From the NCBI GenBank assembly GCA_017161075.1, contig CP046174.1:558001-622000 (forward strand): a stretch of 64,000 bases of DNA. The letters are read 5' to 3'. Each line of letters begins with the position of its first letter. Within the stretch, counting starts at the first letter, position 1. Below the pieces are notes generated by a model. It was given only the letters and a program-made list of their open reading frames with translations, had not been told where the DNA came from and made no database searches. This stretch comes from Erysipelotrichaceae bacterium 66202529 (GTDB lineage: Bacteria; Bacillota_I; Bacilli_A; Erysipelotrichales; Erysipelotrichaceae). Below, piece after piece: positions 53,906 through 60,866 of this stretch. The position numbers were made by a program, and so were the translations under genes.

Positions 53906-53935
53906 TTTACATTTTATGCTTAGTTGTGGTAAAAT
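53906..53935 (+). promoter_or_regulatory. promoter of the candidate phage RNA
   Basis: TTTACA at 53906-53911 and TAAAAT at 53930-53935, spacing 18 bp, divergent from the recombinase gene. Confidence 0.55.
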
Positions 53936-53940
53936 AGAGG

Positions 53941-54038
53941 CATAGAAAAAGATATGACTGGGTAGGTCATTTTTCTATGCTTGATATCAGTTGGCGCTGA
54001 TATCGGACACTCTCTGTTGGCGCAGGGGGTGTTTTTTT
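53941..54038 (+). ncRNA. candidate structured RNA with two identical TTGGCG hairpin loops
   Basis: Three consecutive hairpins: (1) GCATAGAAAAA/TTTTTCTATGC plus ATGAC/GTCAT, 53940-53980; (2) GATATCAG/CTGATATC with loop TTGGCG, 53983-54004; (3) ACACTCTCTG/CAGGGGGTGT, 10 bp counting G:T pairs, with the same loop TTGGCG, 54007-54032, followed by seven T as a terminator. No coding frame. I do not recognise it as a known RNA family. Confidence 0.65.
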
Positions 54039-54160
54039 GTTTTATATGTTTAAAAGCTGTTTCTCACGAGCTTCGGATTCTTCTTGCATAGTTGAGGAAT
54101 GGATCATTGCAACAGGGTGCCTTTCTTTTTTTATGGACGCATATAATTATTCTTTGTTTT

Positions 54161-54910
54161 TTAATGCATGTATTTCAAAAAAGAGAGAGCTATTGAATTG
54201 ATTTCATCATCCATTTGTTTATCAGTTTCTATAACTCTGTTCTTTCTAGGTCTATATACGTATCCTTTTGCTTGTGATTTTTTTGCTTCATATAAAAATT
54301 CTTGAAGCTCCTGTTTTATTCCATGAATTTCCCTTTTTGTTAATGCTTTTTCACAATACTCCACACACTTATTTATATCTATTTTTTTTAGTATTTTAGC
54401 AGCTCTTAAAATTGAAGAATCCCAACCCACTTCGTTAATTGCTATATCTGATAAAATACTAAGAGCGCTAGTAAAATCATATTCTTTTTCGTAGAGTTCC
54501 GATAATATGAGTAATATTGACGATTTAGGAATAAGTTGGTTTACTCGAAACCAATCTTCATTATTAGCCTTATCAACATAATTTTGTATATATTCGATTG
54601 CTGCAGGACGATAAAATGCACCTTTTTCTTTATATGCTAGTCCTGTTACTAATTGATCATAAAGTAAAGGCGAATCTTTATATTTTAAGACCATCAGCTC
54701 AAACAATATGTAACGACATTTATAGATAACGTTGTTTGAAAGAGAATAAAATTTTAGTGATTTTATATCAGCTTTATTAGACATCTTAATTATTTTCATA
54801 ATTAAATTTTGCTCATCTTCATTTATGGTGTCAAACTGATAATATTCATTAGTTTTATTTACAGATACATTAGTAGTTTTATGTGAAAACAGCTTATCAA
54901 AAATTCCCAT
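54161..54910 (-). CDS. prophage protein of unknown function, 249 aa
   Basis: A hydrophilic, mostly helical protein with short Asn/Lys/Ile-rich segments and possible TPR-like helices (ELYEKEYDFTSALSILSDIA; INKCVEYCEKALTKRE). It is distinctly AT-rich compared with the recombinase. ATG 54910 follows AAGGTGAT. It lies immediately downstream of the repressor on the same strand, a common site for lysogenic-conversion or exclusion genes; the role is unknown. Confidence 0.65.
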   Translation of the reverse strand: MGIFDKLFSHKTTNVSVNKTNEYYQFDTINEDEQNLIMKIIKMSNKADIKSLKFYSLSNNVIYKCRYILFELMVLKYKDSPLLYDQLVTGLAYKEKGAFYRPAAIEYIQNYVDKANNEDWFRVNQLIPKSSILLILSELYEKEYDFTSALSILSDIAINEVGWDSSILRAAKILKKIDINKCVEYCEKALTKREIHGIKQELQEFLYEAKKSQAKGYVYRPRKNRVIETDKQMDDEINSIALSFLKYMH

Positions 54911-54927
54911 ATATATCACCTTATTTC

Positions 54928-55650
54928 TTATTTAGTTGATATAACTTTTCCGATACAGATGGTATTGTTTGTAAGAGGGATATTCTTATACTTTTTATTA
55001 TGGCTAATTAAAACACCGTCACCAAGTTCTTTTACAAACGCTTCTCCATTGATCATGAAGATACCTGTCTCACCGACACATATCTCTGACTGCTTCTTTA
55101 TCAGTAGCGTATCACCATCATAGTACGTAGGTTCCATACTATCTCCATTTACACCGATAGCAAAATCCACTTGCATGTTATCCATCTCATTTTCTATTTC
55201 AATCATTTCTGGTGGGATGTCATCGAATACATATTGCCCGGTCCCGGCAGATGCCACATGGCCATAATAGGGTACTAATAAAGGGGGCTGAAGCATTATG
55301 AATTCCTTTGCTTGCTCTGTCCGCCGAGAAATAGATAATCTTTCTATAATATCATTAACTATTTTTTTATCACATTCTTCTAAACTGCGATATTTCTTTA
55401 TGTGGCTGCTTTCGCTCTCGGAAAGTTGTGCTTCAGCTTTTATTAGCTTTGTCATTTCATCTTGATAAAGATAATTTGCATCACATTTTAATGCATCAAA
55501 GAGCTTATACAATAGTTCAACTTTCGGAGAACTAACGCCATTTTCATAATTAGCAATGGCAGAAGGGGTTACTCCGATTAAGTTAGCTAGTTCGATCCGG
55601 GTTAACTTTAAATCTTCTCTTCTTTCTTTGATTCTGCTATTCAAGCTCAT
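54928..55650 (-). CDS. CI/LexA-type phage repressor
   Basis: The 240-residue protein combines an N-terminal XRE helix-turn-helix (LTRIELANLIGVTPSAIANYENGVSSPKVELLYKLFDAL) with an S24 peptidase domain: catalytic Ser in VNGDSMEPTYYDGD and Lys in INGEAFVKEL. The cleavage site is plausibly the Ala-Gly in HVASAGTG. It maintains lysogeny and would self-cleave on SOS induction. It is transcribed from the promoter at 55681-55708 and binds, by inference, the TTACAAG operators. Confidence 0.93.
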   Translation of the reverse strand: MSLNSRIKERREDLKLTRIELANLIGVTPSAIANYENGVSSPKVELLYKLFDALKCDANYLYQDEMTKLIKAEAQLSESESSHIKKYRSLEECDKKIVNDIIERLSISRRTEQAKEFIMLQPPLLVPYYGHVASAGTGQYVFDDIPPEMIEIENEMDNMQVDFAIGVNGDSMEPTYYDGDTLLIKKQSEICVGETGIFMINGEAFVKELGDGVLISHNKKYKNIPLTNNTICIGKVISTK

Positions 55651-55680
55651 AAAATCACCTAACTTTCTGTATATATGTTC

Positions 55681-55708
55681 ATTATAACAAGAACTTTTGA
55701 TTTTTCAA
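55681..55708 (-). promoter_or_regulatory. promoter of the repressor (PRM-like)
   Basis: On the minus strand TTGAAA (55708-55703) and TATAAT (55686-55681), spacing 16 bp. Confidence 0.75.
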
Positions 55709-55726
55709 TACTTTATTTACATAAAA

Positions 55727-55793
55727 CTTGTAAAAATGTATTGACTTTACAAGAAATATTGATATTATAAAGGTGTTACAAGATTCTTGTAAC
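55727..55793. promoter_or_regulatory. repressor operators and rightward promoter
   Basis: The motif CTTGTAA or its complement occurs four times: CTTGTAAA (55727-55734), TTTACAAG (55746-55753) and the palindrome GTTACAAGATTCTTGTAAC (55775-55793). The rightward promoter TTGACT (55741-55746) with TATTAT (55763-55768), spacing 16 bp, lies between and under them, so repressor binding would block it. Confidence 0.82.
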
Positions 55794-55794
55794 T

Positions 55795-55830
55795 AAAAAG
55801 GATGTTACCTCCGCATAGTGATTAACATCC
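55795..55830 (-). terminator. terminator of the antisense small gene
   Basis: On the minus strand GGATGTTA pairs with TAACATCC (loop 15 bases) followed by five T. It sits right beside the rightward promoter start. Confidence 0.8.
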
Positions 55831-55852
55831 CTACTATTAAATTGGTGTTTCC

Positions 55853-55990
55853 CTAATAGTTCTGTTTTTCTAAAAAGAAAGTACGAGCTGGACTGCCTAT
55901 CCAGTAAGCCATTGAAACGATTTTATAGCCTTTTGCTATTGCACTCTTTACAACAGATGGCTTTGAGGTACAAAACTTCTTTTTTCTCAC
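55853..55990 (-). CDS. small basic protein antisense to the early leader, 45 aa
   Basis: GTG at 55990 follows a near-perfect AGGAGGTGATTTA binding site. The product is basic at its N-terminus (MRKKKFCTSKPS) with a more hydrophobic middle (YKIVSMAYWIGSPARTFF). A terminator follows. It lies on the repressor strand but within the leader of the rightward early transcript. Function unknown. Confidence 0.65.
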   Translation of the reverse strand: MRKKKFCTSKPSVVKSAIAKGYKIVSMAYWIGSPARTFFLEKQNY

Positions 55991-56053
55991 TAAATCACCT
56001 CCTATCTAGCGGAGGCACCAATTATTCTTATTATAACAGGAAGGAGAGATGAA

Positions 56054-56281
56054 ATGAAAGAATTCACCTACGAAACCTTAGTAAGTAATATCAAAAAATT
56101 GATATTTGAGAAAGGAATAAAACAGGGAGTAGTGGCCAAAAGAGCACATTTTACTGAGAGTGAGTTTAGCAATATGCTGAATGATAGAAGAAAGCTCATC
56201 AGGGCGGAACATCTCCCGCGGATAGCTTTTGCTCTTGGTGTTAATGTAAGCGAGCTTTTTAAAACCAGCGATTCAGATTAG
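56054..56281 (+). CDS. Cro-like XRE helix-turn-helix protein
   Basis: The 75-residue protein is almost only a helix-turn-helix (KQGVVAKRAHFTESEFSNMLNDRRKLIRAEHLPRIAFALGV). Placement as first gene of the rightward operon fits a Cro-type repressor. Start behind GGAAGGAG. A 29-bp copy of its 3' end recurs at 57182-57210. Confidence 0.82.
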   Translation: MKEFTYETLVSNIKKLIFEKGIKQGVVAKRAHFTESEFSNMLNDRRKLIRAEHLPRIAFALGVNVSELFKTSDSD

Positions 56282-56301
56282 GAAGGGAAGTGAGAAATCT
56301 G

Positions 56302-56505
56302 ATGATTTTATTTATGCAAATATCCAGTGCGATAATAGTCTTATTATGGTTAATTTCTGGATTTGCTTACGCCTGTGGTTCTGTAAGTTTCTTGTATATA
56401 TGTACGAAAAAGAAATTGAATATATGGCTAATGGTTTTTGCAGTAACAACCGCAATCATAATTACCGCATTAGTTTGTGTTTATTTTTATGAATATGCCA
56501 GGTAA
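56302..56505 (+). CDS. small two-helix membrane protein
   Basis: 67 residues with two hydrophobic helices (about 4-27 and 37-60) and a short Lys-rich loop. ATG 56302 is preferred; GTG 56290 in frame is possible but crowds the binding site. Role unknown; early phage membrane proteins of this kind may act in exclusion. Confidence 0.5.
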   Translation: MILFMQISSAIIVLLWLISGFAYACGSVSFLYICTKKKLNIWLMVFAVTTAIIITALVCVYFYEYAR

Positions 56506-56523
56506 GAAAGGCGGTATCTGAAT

Positions 56524-56805
56524 ATGTATGTTGTTCTATCTTATGGTGTAATCGGCAGAGTATCCGAAATCTGTACGTGTGAAGAATGCAAGAAGCGTGG
56601 AGAAACAGAAGTATTTATTGATGATCTGCGTGGTAATTATTTGGATTGTATCAAGTACCATGATTTATTTGACAGAAATGTAGTCTTAAATATTGGCAAG
56701 AAATTAGAGGATTTAACCATTAGCCGTGCAAACGAAGAAATGAATAAAGTGGTGGCAGATTTGTATCAAGGCGAGTTCCTCAGGAGCGATAGAGAAAGAA
56801 AGTGA
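56524..56805 (+). CDS. phage protein with CxCxxC motif, 93 aa
   Basis: Hydrophilic protein with CTCEECKKRGETEV near the N-terminus, which could bind zinc, and a helical C-terminal half. It follows a GAAAGGCGG site. No family assigned. Confidence 0.6.
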   Translation: MYVVLSYGVIGRVSEICTCEECKKRGETEVFIDDLRGNYLDCIKYHDLFDRNVVLNIGKKLEDLTISRANEEMNKVVADLYQGEFLRSDRERK

Positions 56806-56809
56806 GAAA

Positions 56810-56974
56810 ATGAACAAAAGGAAAAAGAAAAAGGCTTCATCCAAATCTGCCAATTTGAAAAAGCCAATTTCTATTTCAATTCCATTGGTTATAAACAAAA
56901 AGGAAGCCGCTGAGGTTATTCGTTCGTATTTAGCCAATCATGATAGAGATGAAGTAGGCGCAACGAAATCTTGA
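56810..56974 (+). CDS. small basic phage protein, 54 aa
   Basis: ATG 56810 lies 4 bp after the previous stop behind GAAAGTGAG. The N-terminus is a Lys cluster (MNKRKKKKASSKSA), and the second half is a short helix-forming region (INKKEAAEVIRSYLANHD). Its 3' end overlaps the minus-strand gene at 56916-57131 by 59 bp. Confidence 0.5.
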   Translation: MNKRKKKKASSKSANLKKPISISIPLVINKKEAAEVIRSYLANHDRDEVGATKS

Positions 56975-57131
56975 AATCAATCGTCGCTTGCGACGTGGCG
57001 AGGCTGCCCAACGTTTTTTCCAAGTCATCACTATAAACGGTAACAGATTTCGTGTTTCTTCCCGCATCGTCGAATATTTTAGCAACGGTTTCGGGTGTGA
57101 GAGATTCAACAAATCGTTTAAAGTCTTTCAT
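56916..57131 (-). CDS. minus-strand phage protein, 71 aa
   Basis: ATG at 57131 follows AAAGGAGG with 9-bp spacing, and an extended -10 (TGA before TATAAT on the minus strand, near 57152-57160) lies upstream. The product MKDFKRFVESLTPETVAKI ... is acidic and helical. It runs against the early operon, so it may be expressed in the lysogen or act by convergent transcription. Confidence 0.6.
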   Translation of the reverse strand: MKDFKRFVESLTPETVAKIFDDAGRNTKSVTVYSDDLEKTLGSLATSQATIDFKISLRLLHLYHDWLNTNE

Positions 57132-57181
57132 AGATCGATTCCTCCTTTCAACGATATTATATCACACAGGAGGTAAAGATA

Positions 57182-57210
57182 TTTTTGAAACCAGTGATTC
57201 AGATTAGGAA
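57182..57210 (+). repeat. 29-bp remnant copy of the cro-like gene 3' end
   Basis: Matches 56256-56284 at 27 of 29 positions, including the SDSD stop context (in frame IFETSDSD then TAG). It marks a past duplication of the cro-like gene whose 5' part is lost. Confidence 0.7.
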
Positions 57211-57255
57211 AGGTCAATTCAAAAGAATACGCATACCTTATAAAGGAGGGATGTA

Positions 57256-57462
57256 ATGGATGTGACAGCAAATGTAATTGCAGATTATATGCGAGGGAAT
57301 ACCCGTATCGTTATATTGGATGATGCGATAGAACCAGAAGAGGAGCAGGAGCTCATCTATGAACGTGTCAGAGGTATCATCACAAGATCGCGTCTGCGTA
57401 GACAAAAAGAAAAGGATGCTCACCCCGTCGAAAGTGCAGCATCCAAACTCAAACCCTTATAA
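57256..57462 (+). CDS. phage protein, 68 aa, unknown
   Basis: Start behind AAAGGAGGG. An acidic middle (EPEEEQELIYERV) is followed by a basic segment (RSRLRRQKEKD). Helical, no known motif. Confidence 0.6.
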   Translation: MDVTANVIADYMRGNTRIVILDDAIEPEEEQELIYERVRGIITRSRLRRQKEKDAHPVESAASKLKPL

Positions 57463-57519
57463 AAAGGATACGCCTTTATTATAAGGGATACATATGCGAA
57501 AAGCAAGGAGGAGTAGCGC

Positions 57520-57711
57520 ATGACAGCAAATGAATCAATAAATGCAGAATGTCGCAAAGCTAAAAATGAAGAAATCGATAAGGCCGTATCCGGTTTGACG
57601 CTCAATGATGCAGAAAGAAAGTTTCTTGCATTTCTTATCGACATGGAAGACTTGGAAACCGTATGTAAAATTTGTAGCATCATCCGGAAGGCGAAGGAAT
57701 ACCGGCAGTGA
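57520..57711 (+). CDS. phage protein, 63 aa, unknown
   Basis: Start behind AAGGAGGAG. Predicted helical throughout (MTANESINAECRKAKNEEID; LTLNDAERKFLAFLIDMEDLETV). Its stop overlaps the next start (GTGA). No family recognised. Confidence 0.6.
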   Translation: MTANESINAECRKAKNEEIDKAVSGLTLNDAERKFLAFLIDMEDLETVCKICSIIRKAKEYRQ

Positions 57712-57932
57712 AGATATGGAGAGTGTCAGCAGCCAGCGTGGCGGTCCTGACCATATCAGCCTGCGCCTTATTGGCCAAAGCTGACTGGGAACATAAGATC
57801 GAAGAGCTGCAGGTGTTGAATCAGGTAAATCATGAAGAAATCGATATGCTGCAGTCTAAGGTCAAGGAACTGAATGCAGAATTAAGAATCAAAGAAAAAA
57901 AGATCGTCGAGCTGGAATCACAACCGAAATGA
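57708..57932 (+). CDS. membrane-anchored coiled-coil protein, first part of a split 3D-domain gene
   Basis: From GTG 57708 a transmembrane or signal helix (about 5-24) is followed by a long heptad-type coiled coil (HEEIDMLQSKVKELNAELRIKEKKIVELE). A single TGA (57930-57932) ends it. The next gene (57945) is in the same frame, four codons later, and encodes a 3D domain. Phage 3D proteins commonly have exactly this anchor-coil-3D order, so the two look like one gene interrupted by UGA, or two coupled genes. Confidence 0.65.
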   Translation: MKIWRVSAASVAVLTISACALLAKADWEHKIEELQVLNQVNHEEIDMLQSKVKELNAELRIKEKKIVELESQPK

Positions 57933-57944
57933 ACAGCTCTCGAA

Positions 57945-58211
57945 GTGAGGATAACGTATTACTGGCCAGGTGAAGACGAGTGGGGTGATATCAGCAAGTA
58001 TCCATGTGATGGCGAGCACAAGGCCATAGAAGGGCATACGATTGCAGTGGATCCAAGCGTGATACCACCTGGAAGTGCAGTGCTGATAAACGGCCATGAA
58101 TACATAGCAGAAGATATAGGCGGAGCTGTAAAAGGCAATGTTATTGATATTTATAGCAGTGTACCTCACTATGAATCATATGAAACTATAGTTTATGTAA
58201 AGGAGGAATAA
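57945..58211 (+). CDS. 3D-domain (double-psi barrel) protein, second part
   Basis: The 88-residue product has the 3D signature HTIAVDPSVIPPGSAVLINGHEY and AEDIGGAVKGNVIDIY with the conserved Asp residues, as in cell-wall-cutting or stationary-phase Sps/YabE-like proteins. The GTG start at 57945 has no clear binding site and no signal peptide, which makes independent secretion unlikely. Export would need the anchor encoded by 57708-57932. Confidence 0.75.
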   Translation: MRITYYWPGEDEWGDISKYPCDGEHKAIEGHTIAVDPSVIPPGSAVLINGHEYIAEDIGGAVKGNVIDIYSSVPHYESYETIVYVKEE

Positions 58212-58541
58212 ATGAGCACAACAGCAACCCTATTGATGGATATGGGTATCACTCCTGATTTGAAAGGATTCGATTATATTAGATTGGCGGTAGCATTCGT
58301 TATAACGGATAAGGCAAAGTACAGAAATGTAACAAAGACACTTTACCCGGATATAGCCAAAGCATTTTGCTCTACTCCTGTAAGAGTAGAGAGGGATATC
58401 CGGCATGCAATAAGTAAAGCAATCTATTTGGATCATGGAGAAATTAAAAATTTAATCGGCGTATCGCCATACAAAAATAAAATGACTAATTCAGAGTTTA
58501 TATTTTCGTTGGCATATGTTGTAAATGAAAATGGAGGATAA
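58212..58541 (+). CDS. stand-alone Spo0A C-terminal (DNA-binding) domain protein
   Basis: The 109-residue protein aligns with the Spo0A effector domain across its whole length: TATLLMDMGITPDLKGFDYIR, TKTLYPDIAKAF, STPVRVERDIRHAI and the C-terminal MTNSEFI motif. The receiver domain of Spo0A is completely missing. In Spo0A this domain binds 0A boxes (TGTCGAA). Start right after the previous stop; binding site AAAGGAGG. Could bind host 0A boxes or phage sites. Confidence 0.92.
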   Translation: MSTTATLLMDMGITPDLKGFDYIRLAVAFVITDKAKYRNVTKTLYPDIAKAFCSTPVRVERDIRHAISKAIYLDHGEIKNLIGVSPYKNKMTNSEFIFSLAYVVNENGG

Positions 58542-58546
58542 AAGTA

Positions 58547-59065
58547 ATGGAAATGTACAAGAATCCACGTTCTGAAAGTAATATTATCCACAGACTTCAG
58601 AAACTTGGCTTCCGAGAAACGATGGGATACACTGATGGATCGTACCAACTAATGAAACAGGACAGGAGTGCAACGATACTCGTCAGTGATGATGGTGAGC
58701 AGTTTCACTACTATGGACCAGAAGGTACCGCAACGCATGAGGATGCAGAACTTGAAGGAGAAGAATGGTACAAGCAGCTTCTGCAGGCAATCTATCTGCC
58801 GGTGATTAAGCCTGGAATGCTGGTCGCGTATGACCCTGGATATAAGGTAGAGCTTGGCAAGGTCAAACGCCTCAGCAAAGATGGTACAAAGGCCTTTGTC
58901 TGGTATCACAGTGGCGATACTGCAGCATGCACACAAATCGAAGATCTGTATCCGATTGAAAGGGATTTTGTCCGGCAGCATAGGGATATGTTCGAAAATG
59001 CATATGCAATCGATGACATCATTGCAAAGGAAGGAGAAGAGTATGAATATGGAACACAAGTTTGA
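58547..59065 (+). CDS. phage protein, 172 aa, unknown
   Basis: Start behind GGAGG. The N-terminal half contains SATILVSDDGEQFHYYGPEG, and the second half has a small beta region (PGMLVAYDPGYKVELGKVKRLSKDG ... YHSGDTAACT), which looks like an SH3/KOW-type barrel. No family assigned. It overlaps the next gene by 23 bp. Confidence 0.6.
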   Translation: MEMYKNPRSESNIIHRLQKLGFRETMGYTDGSYQLMKQDRSATILVSDDGEQFHYYGPEGTATHEDAELEGEEWYKQLLQAIYLPVIKPGMLVAYDPGYKVELGKVKRLSKDGTKAFVWYHSGDTAACTQIEDLYPIERDFVRQHRDMFENAYAIDDIIAKEGEEYEYGTQV

Positions 59066-59672
59066 AATCAACATCAATTTCGGGGAGGTGAAATTCACAT
59101 GTCCGGATCTAATTGAAGCGGCTAAGATCCTTACAGGGGCCACATCCGGAAAATTAAAAGTAGAGGGTAAAGATATCGGAAAGAGTTTAACAAAGACCAT
59201 CGCTGAGCCCTTAACAGAAGCAGCCGGTAAGACCGATCCTAGTGAGCTGAGCGATACGATTATGGCAGAAACGCCAAAGACAACTAAGCATCTGCATTAT
59301 GGGCTGCAGGCAGATGGTGTAAGCACCTATACCAAGTGGGACGATATGTGCAAAGCGCTTGACCATGCGAGAGAGACGCAGGGACCTGCTAAAGTTAAAG
59401 AAGTATTGACCGCCTACAGTGATAACGGTGAGTATGGCGGTGTCCAACCTGCAAATTGGGACAAGGTCATCAAAGCCTGCACAGTGCAAGACGAAGCTGC
59501 AAAGTCCTATACAATCGAGCAGATGAGAGCGCTAGCTAGAAAAGTACAAACGGAAAAAGGTAAGGAAACCCTACACAGTATTTTCCAAGAATTTGATAAG
59601 GTAAAATTATCACAATTCGAAGCTGCTGATTACCCAAAACTTTATGATAGATTGCTCCAGGAGGTACAATGA
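59043..59672 (+). CDS. phage protein, 209 aa, unknown
   Basis: ATG 59043 follows AAGGAGAAG and lies inside the end of the preceding gene. The protein starts with a beta strand segment (HKFEININFGEVKFTCPDL) and has a C-terminal helical region (IEQMRALARKVQTEKGKETLHSIF) seen in other phage proteins of replication regions. It directly precedes the DUF2800 gene by 1 bp, so it is probably part of the replication module. Confidence 0.6.
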   Translation: MNMEHKFEININFGEVKFTCPDLIEAAKILTGATSGKLKVEGKDIGKSLTKTIAEPLTEAAGKTDPSELSDTIMAETPKTTKHLHYGLQADGVSTYTKWDDMCKALDHARETQGPAKVKEVLTAYSDNGEYGGVQPANWDKVIKACTVQDEAAKSYTIEQMRALARKVQTEKGKETLHSIFQEFDKVKLSQFEAADYPKLYDRLLQEVQ

Positions 59673-59673
59673 C

Positions 59674-60819
59674 ATGCCAGGAGCTCATGCTTATCTCAGT
59701 CCATCCAAGGCTAAGCAATGGATCGCCTGCACTCCATCTATCAAACTGGAACAGAATTTTCCGGAGAAAGGTACAAGTGAAGCTGCCAAGGAAGGGACAC
59801 TTGCGCACAGTATAGCCGAGCAGAAACTGAACAAATGGATACTTCGGAAGAGGAATAAGATTGTCTGCGATGATAAGGATATGGATACTTATACTGATGA
59901 TTATCGGGATTATGTTATTGAAGTATACAACCAAGTTAAAAAGACATGTAAAGATCCAATCATCAAAATAGAGCAGCATCTCGATCTGAAAGAATGGATC
60001 TTAGAAGATGGTGGAACCGCCGATGCTATCATAATCGGAGACGATACTCTTCATATCATCGATCTAAAATATGGTCAGGGTATCTTGGTGGAAGCTAGAG
60101 ATAACCCACAGATAAGGCTCTATGCATTAGGTTCTGTTAAAGAGTATCAGCTGCTCTATGATTTCACAAAAGTGCATATGCATATCTTCCAGCCTCGTGC
60201 CGGTGGCGTGAGGGATGAAGTAATGACAGTCGATGATCTTATAGCTTGGGGTGATGAGATCGTTAAACCCGCCTCAGTGCTCGCAATGAAAGGCGAAGGA
60301 GATTATCATCCAAGTGAAGAAACATGCCGGTGGTGCCGTGCTAAAGGTGCATGCAAGGCAAGAGCAGAACATAATGAACAGATTCGTAGATATGGCTTCA
60401 TGGATCCAGATCTACTGAATAATGAGGAGATTGGAAAGATCCTTACAGGGGTTGATGAGCTTACTAAGTGGGCGAACGATGTGAAAGAATTCGCACTTGA
60501 TGCCATGCTCAAAGGGGCGCAGATACCAGGTTTCAAGGTCGTCGAAGGGCGTAGTATACGTAAGGTGACTGATGAGCAGATGCTGGTTGATAACCTGAAG
60601 AATGCAGGGTATGAAGAAGCCGTTCTCTATGAGAAAAAATTACTGACGATCACGAAGCTGGAGAAGCTGACCAGTAAGAAAGATTTTGCCATCTTATCAG
60701 CCGGCTGTGTCGAAAAGCCAAAAGGTTCTCCTACTATTGCACCAGAGTCAGATAAACGTCCAGAATACGATAGCGGAGAAAATGACTTCAAGGAGGAACT
60801 CCAAGGAGTACCTTGCTGA
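59674..60819 (+). CDS. DUF2800 protein, PD-(D/E)XK nuclease-like
   Basis: The 381-residue protein begins HAYLSPSKAKQWIACTPSI and has EWILEDGGTADAIIIGDDTLHIIDLKYGQG, the Asp and DxK of a PD-(D/E)XK (RecB/Cas4-like) nuclease, plus a Cys cluster (EETCRWCRAKGACKAR). DUF2800 proteins accompany DUF2815 and family A polymerase in many Firmicute phages, likely acting in recombination-linked replication. Start behind GGAGG. Confidence 0.9.
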   Translation: MPGAHAYLSPSKAKQWIACTPSIKLEQNFPEKGTSEAAKEGTLAHSIAEQKLNKWILRKRNKIVCDDKDMDTYTDDYRDYVIEVYNQVKKTCKDPIIKIEQHLDLKEWILEDGGTADAIIIGDDTLHIIDLKYGQGILVEARDNPQIRLYALGSVKEYQLLYDFTKVHMHIFQPRAGGVRDEVMTVDDLIAWGDEIVKPASVLAMKGEGDYHPSEETCRWCRAKGACKARAEHNEQIRRYGFMDPDLLNNEEIGKILTGVDELTKWANDVKEFALDAMLKGAQIPGFKVVEGRSIRKVTDEQMLVDNLKNAGYEEAVLYEKKLLTITKLEKLTSKKDFAILSAGCVEKPKGSPTIAPESDKRPEYDSGENDFKEELQGVPC

Positions 60820-60866
60820 TACAATAATACGATTAGTAATGAATAAGAAAGTTGAGGAAAATAAAT

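Noticed and set aside
57055..57700. Toxin-antitoxin pair among small early genes
   Set aside because: No toxin or antitoxin family features are visible; small size alone is not evidence.
60708..60714. TGTCGAA (0A-box sequence) in the prophage
   Set aside because: Single 7-bp match inside the DUF2800 coding region; expected by chance and not near a promoter.
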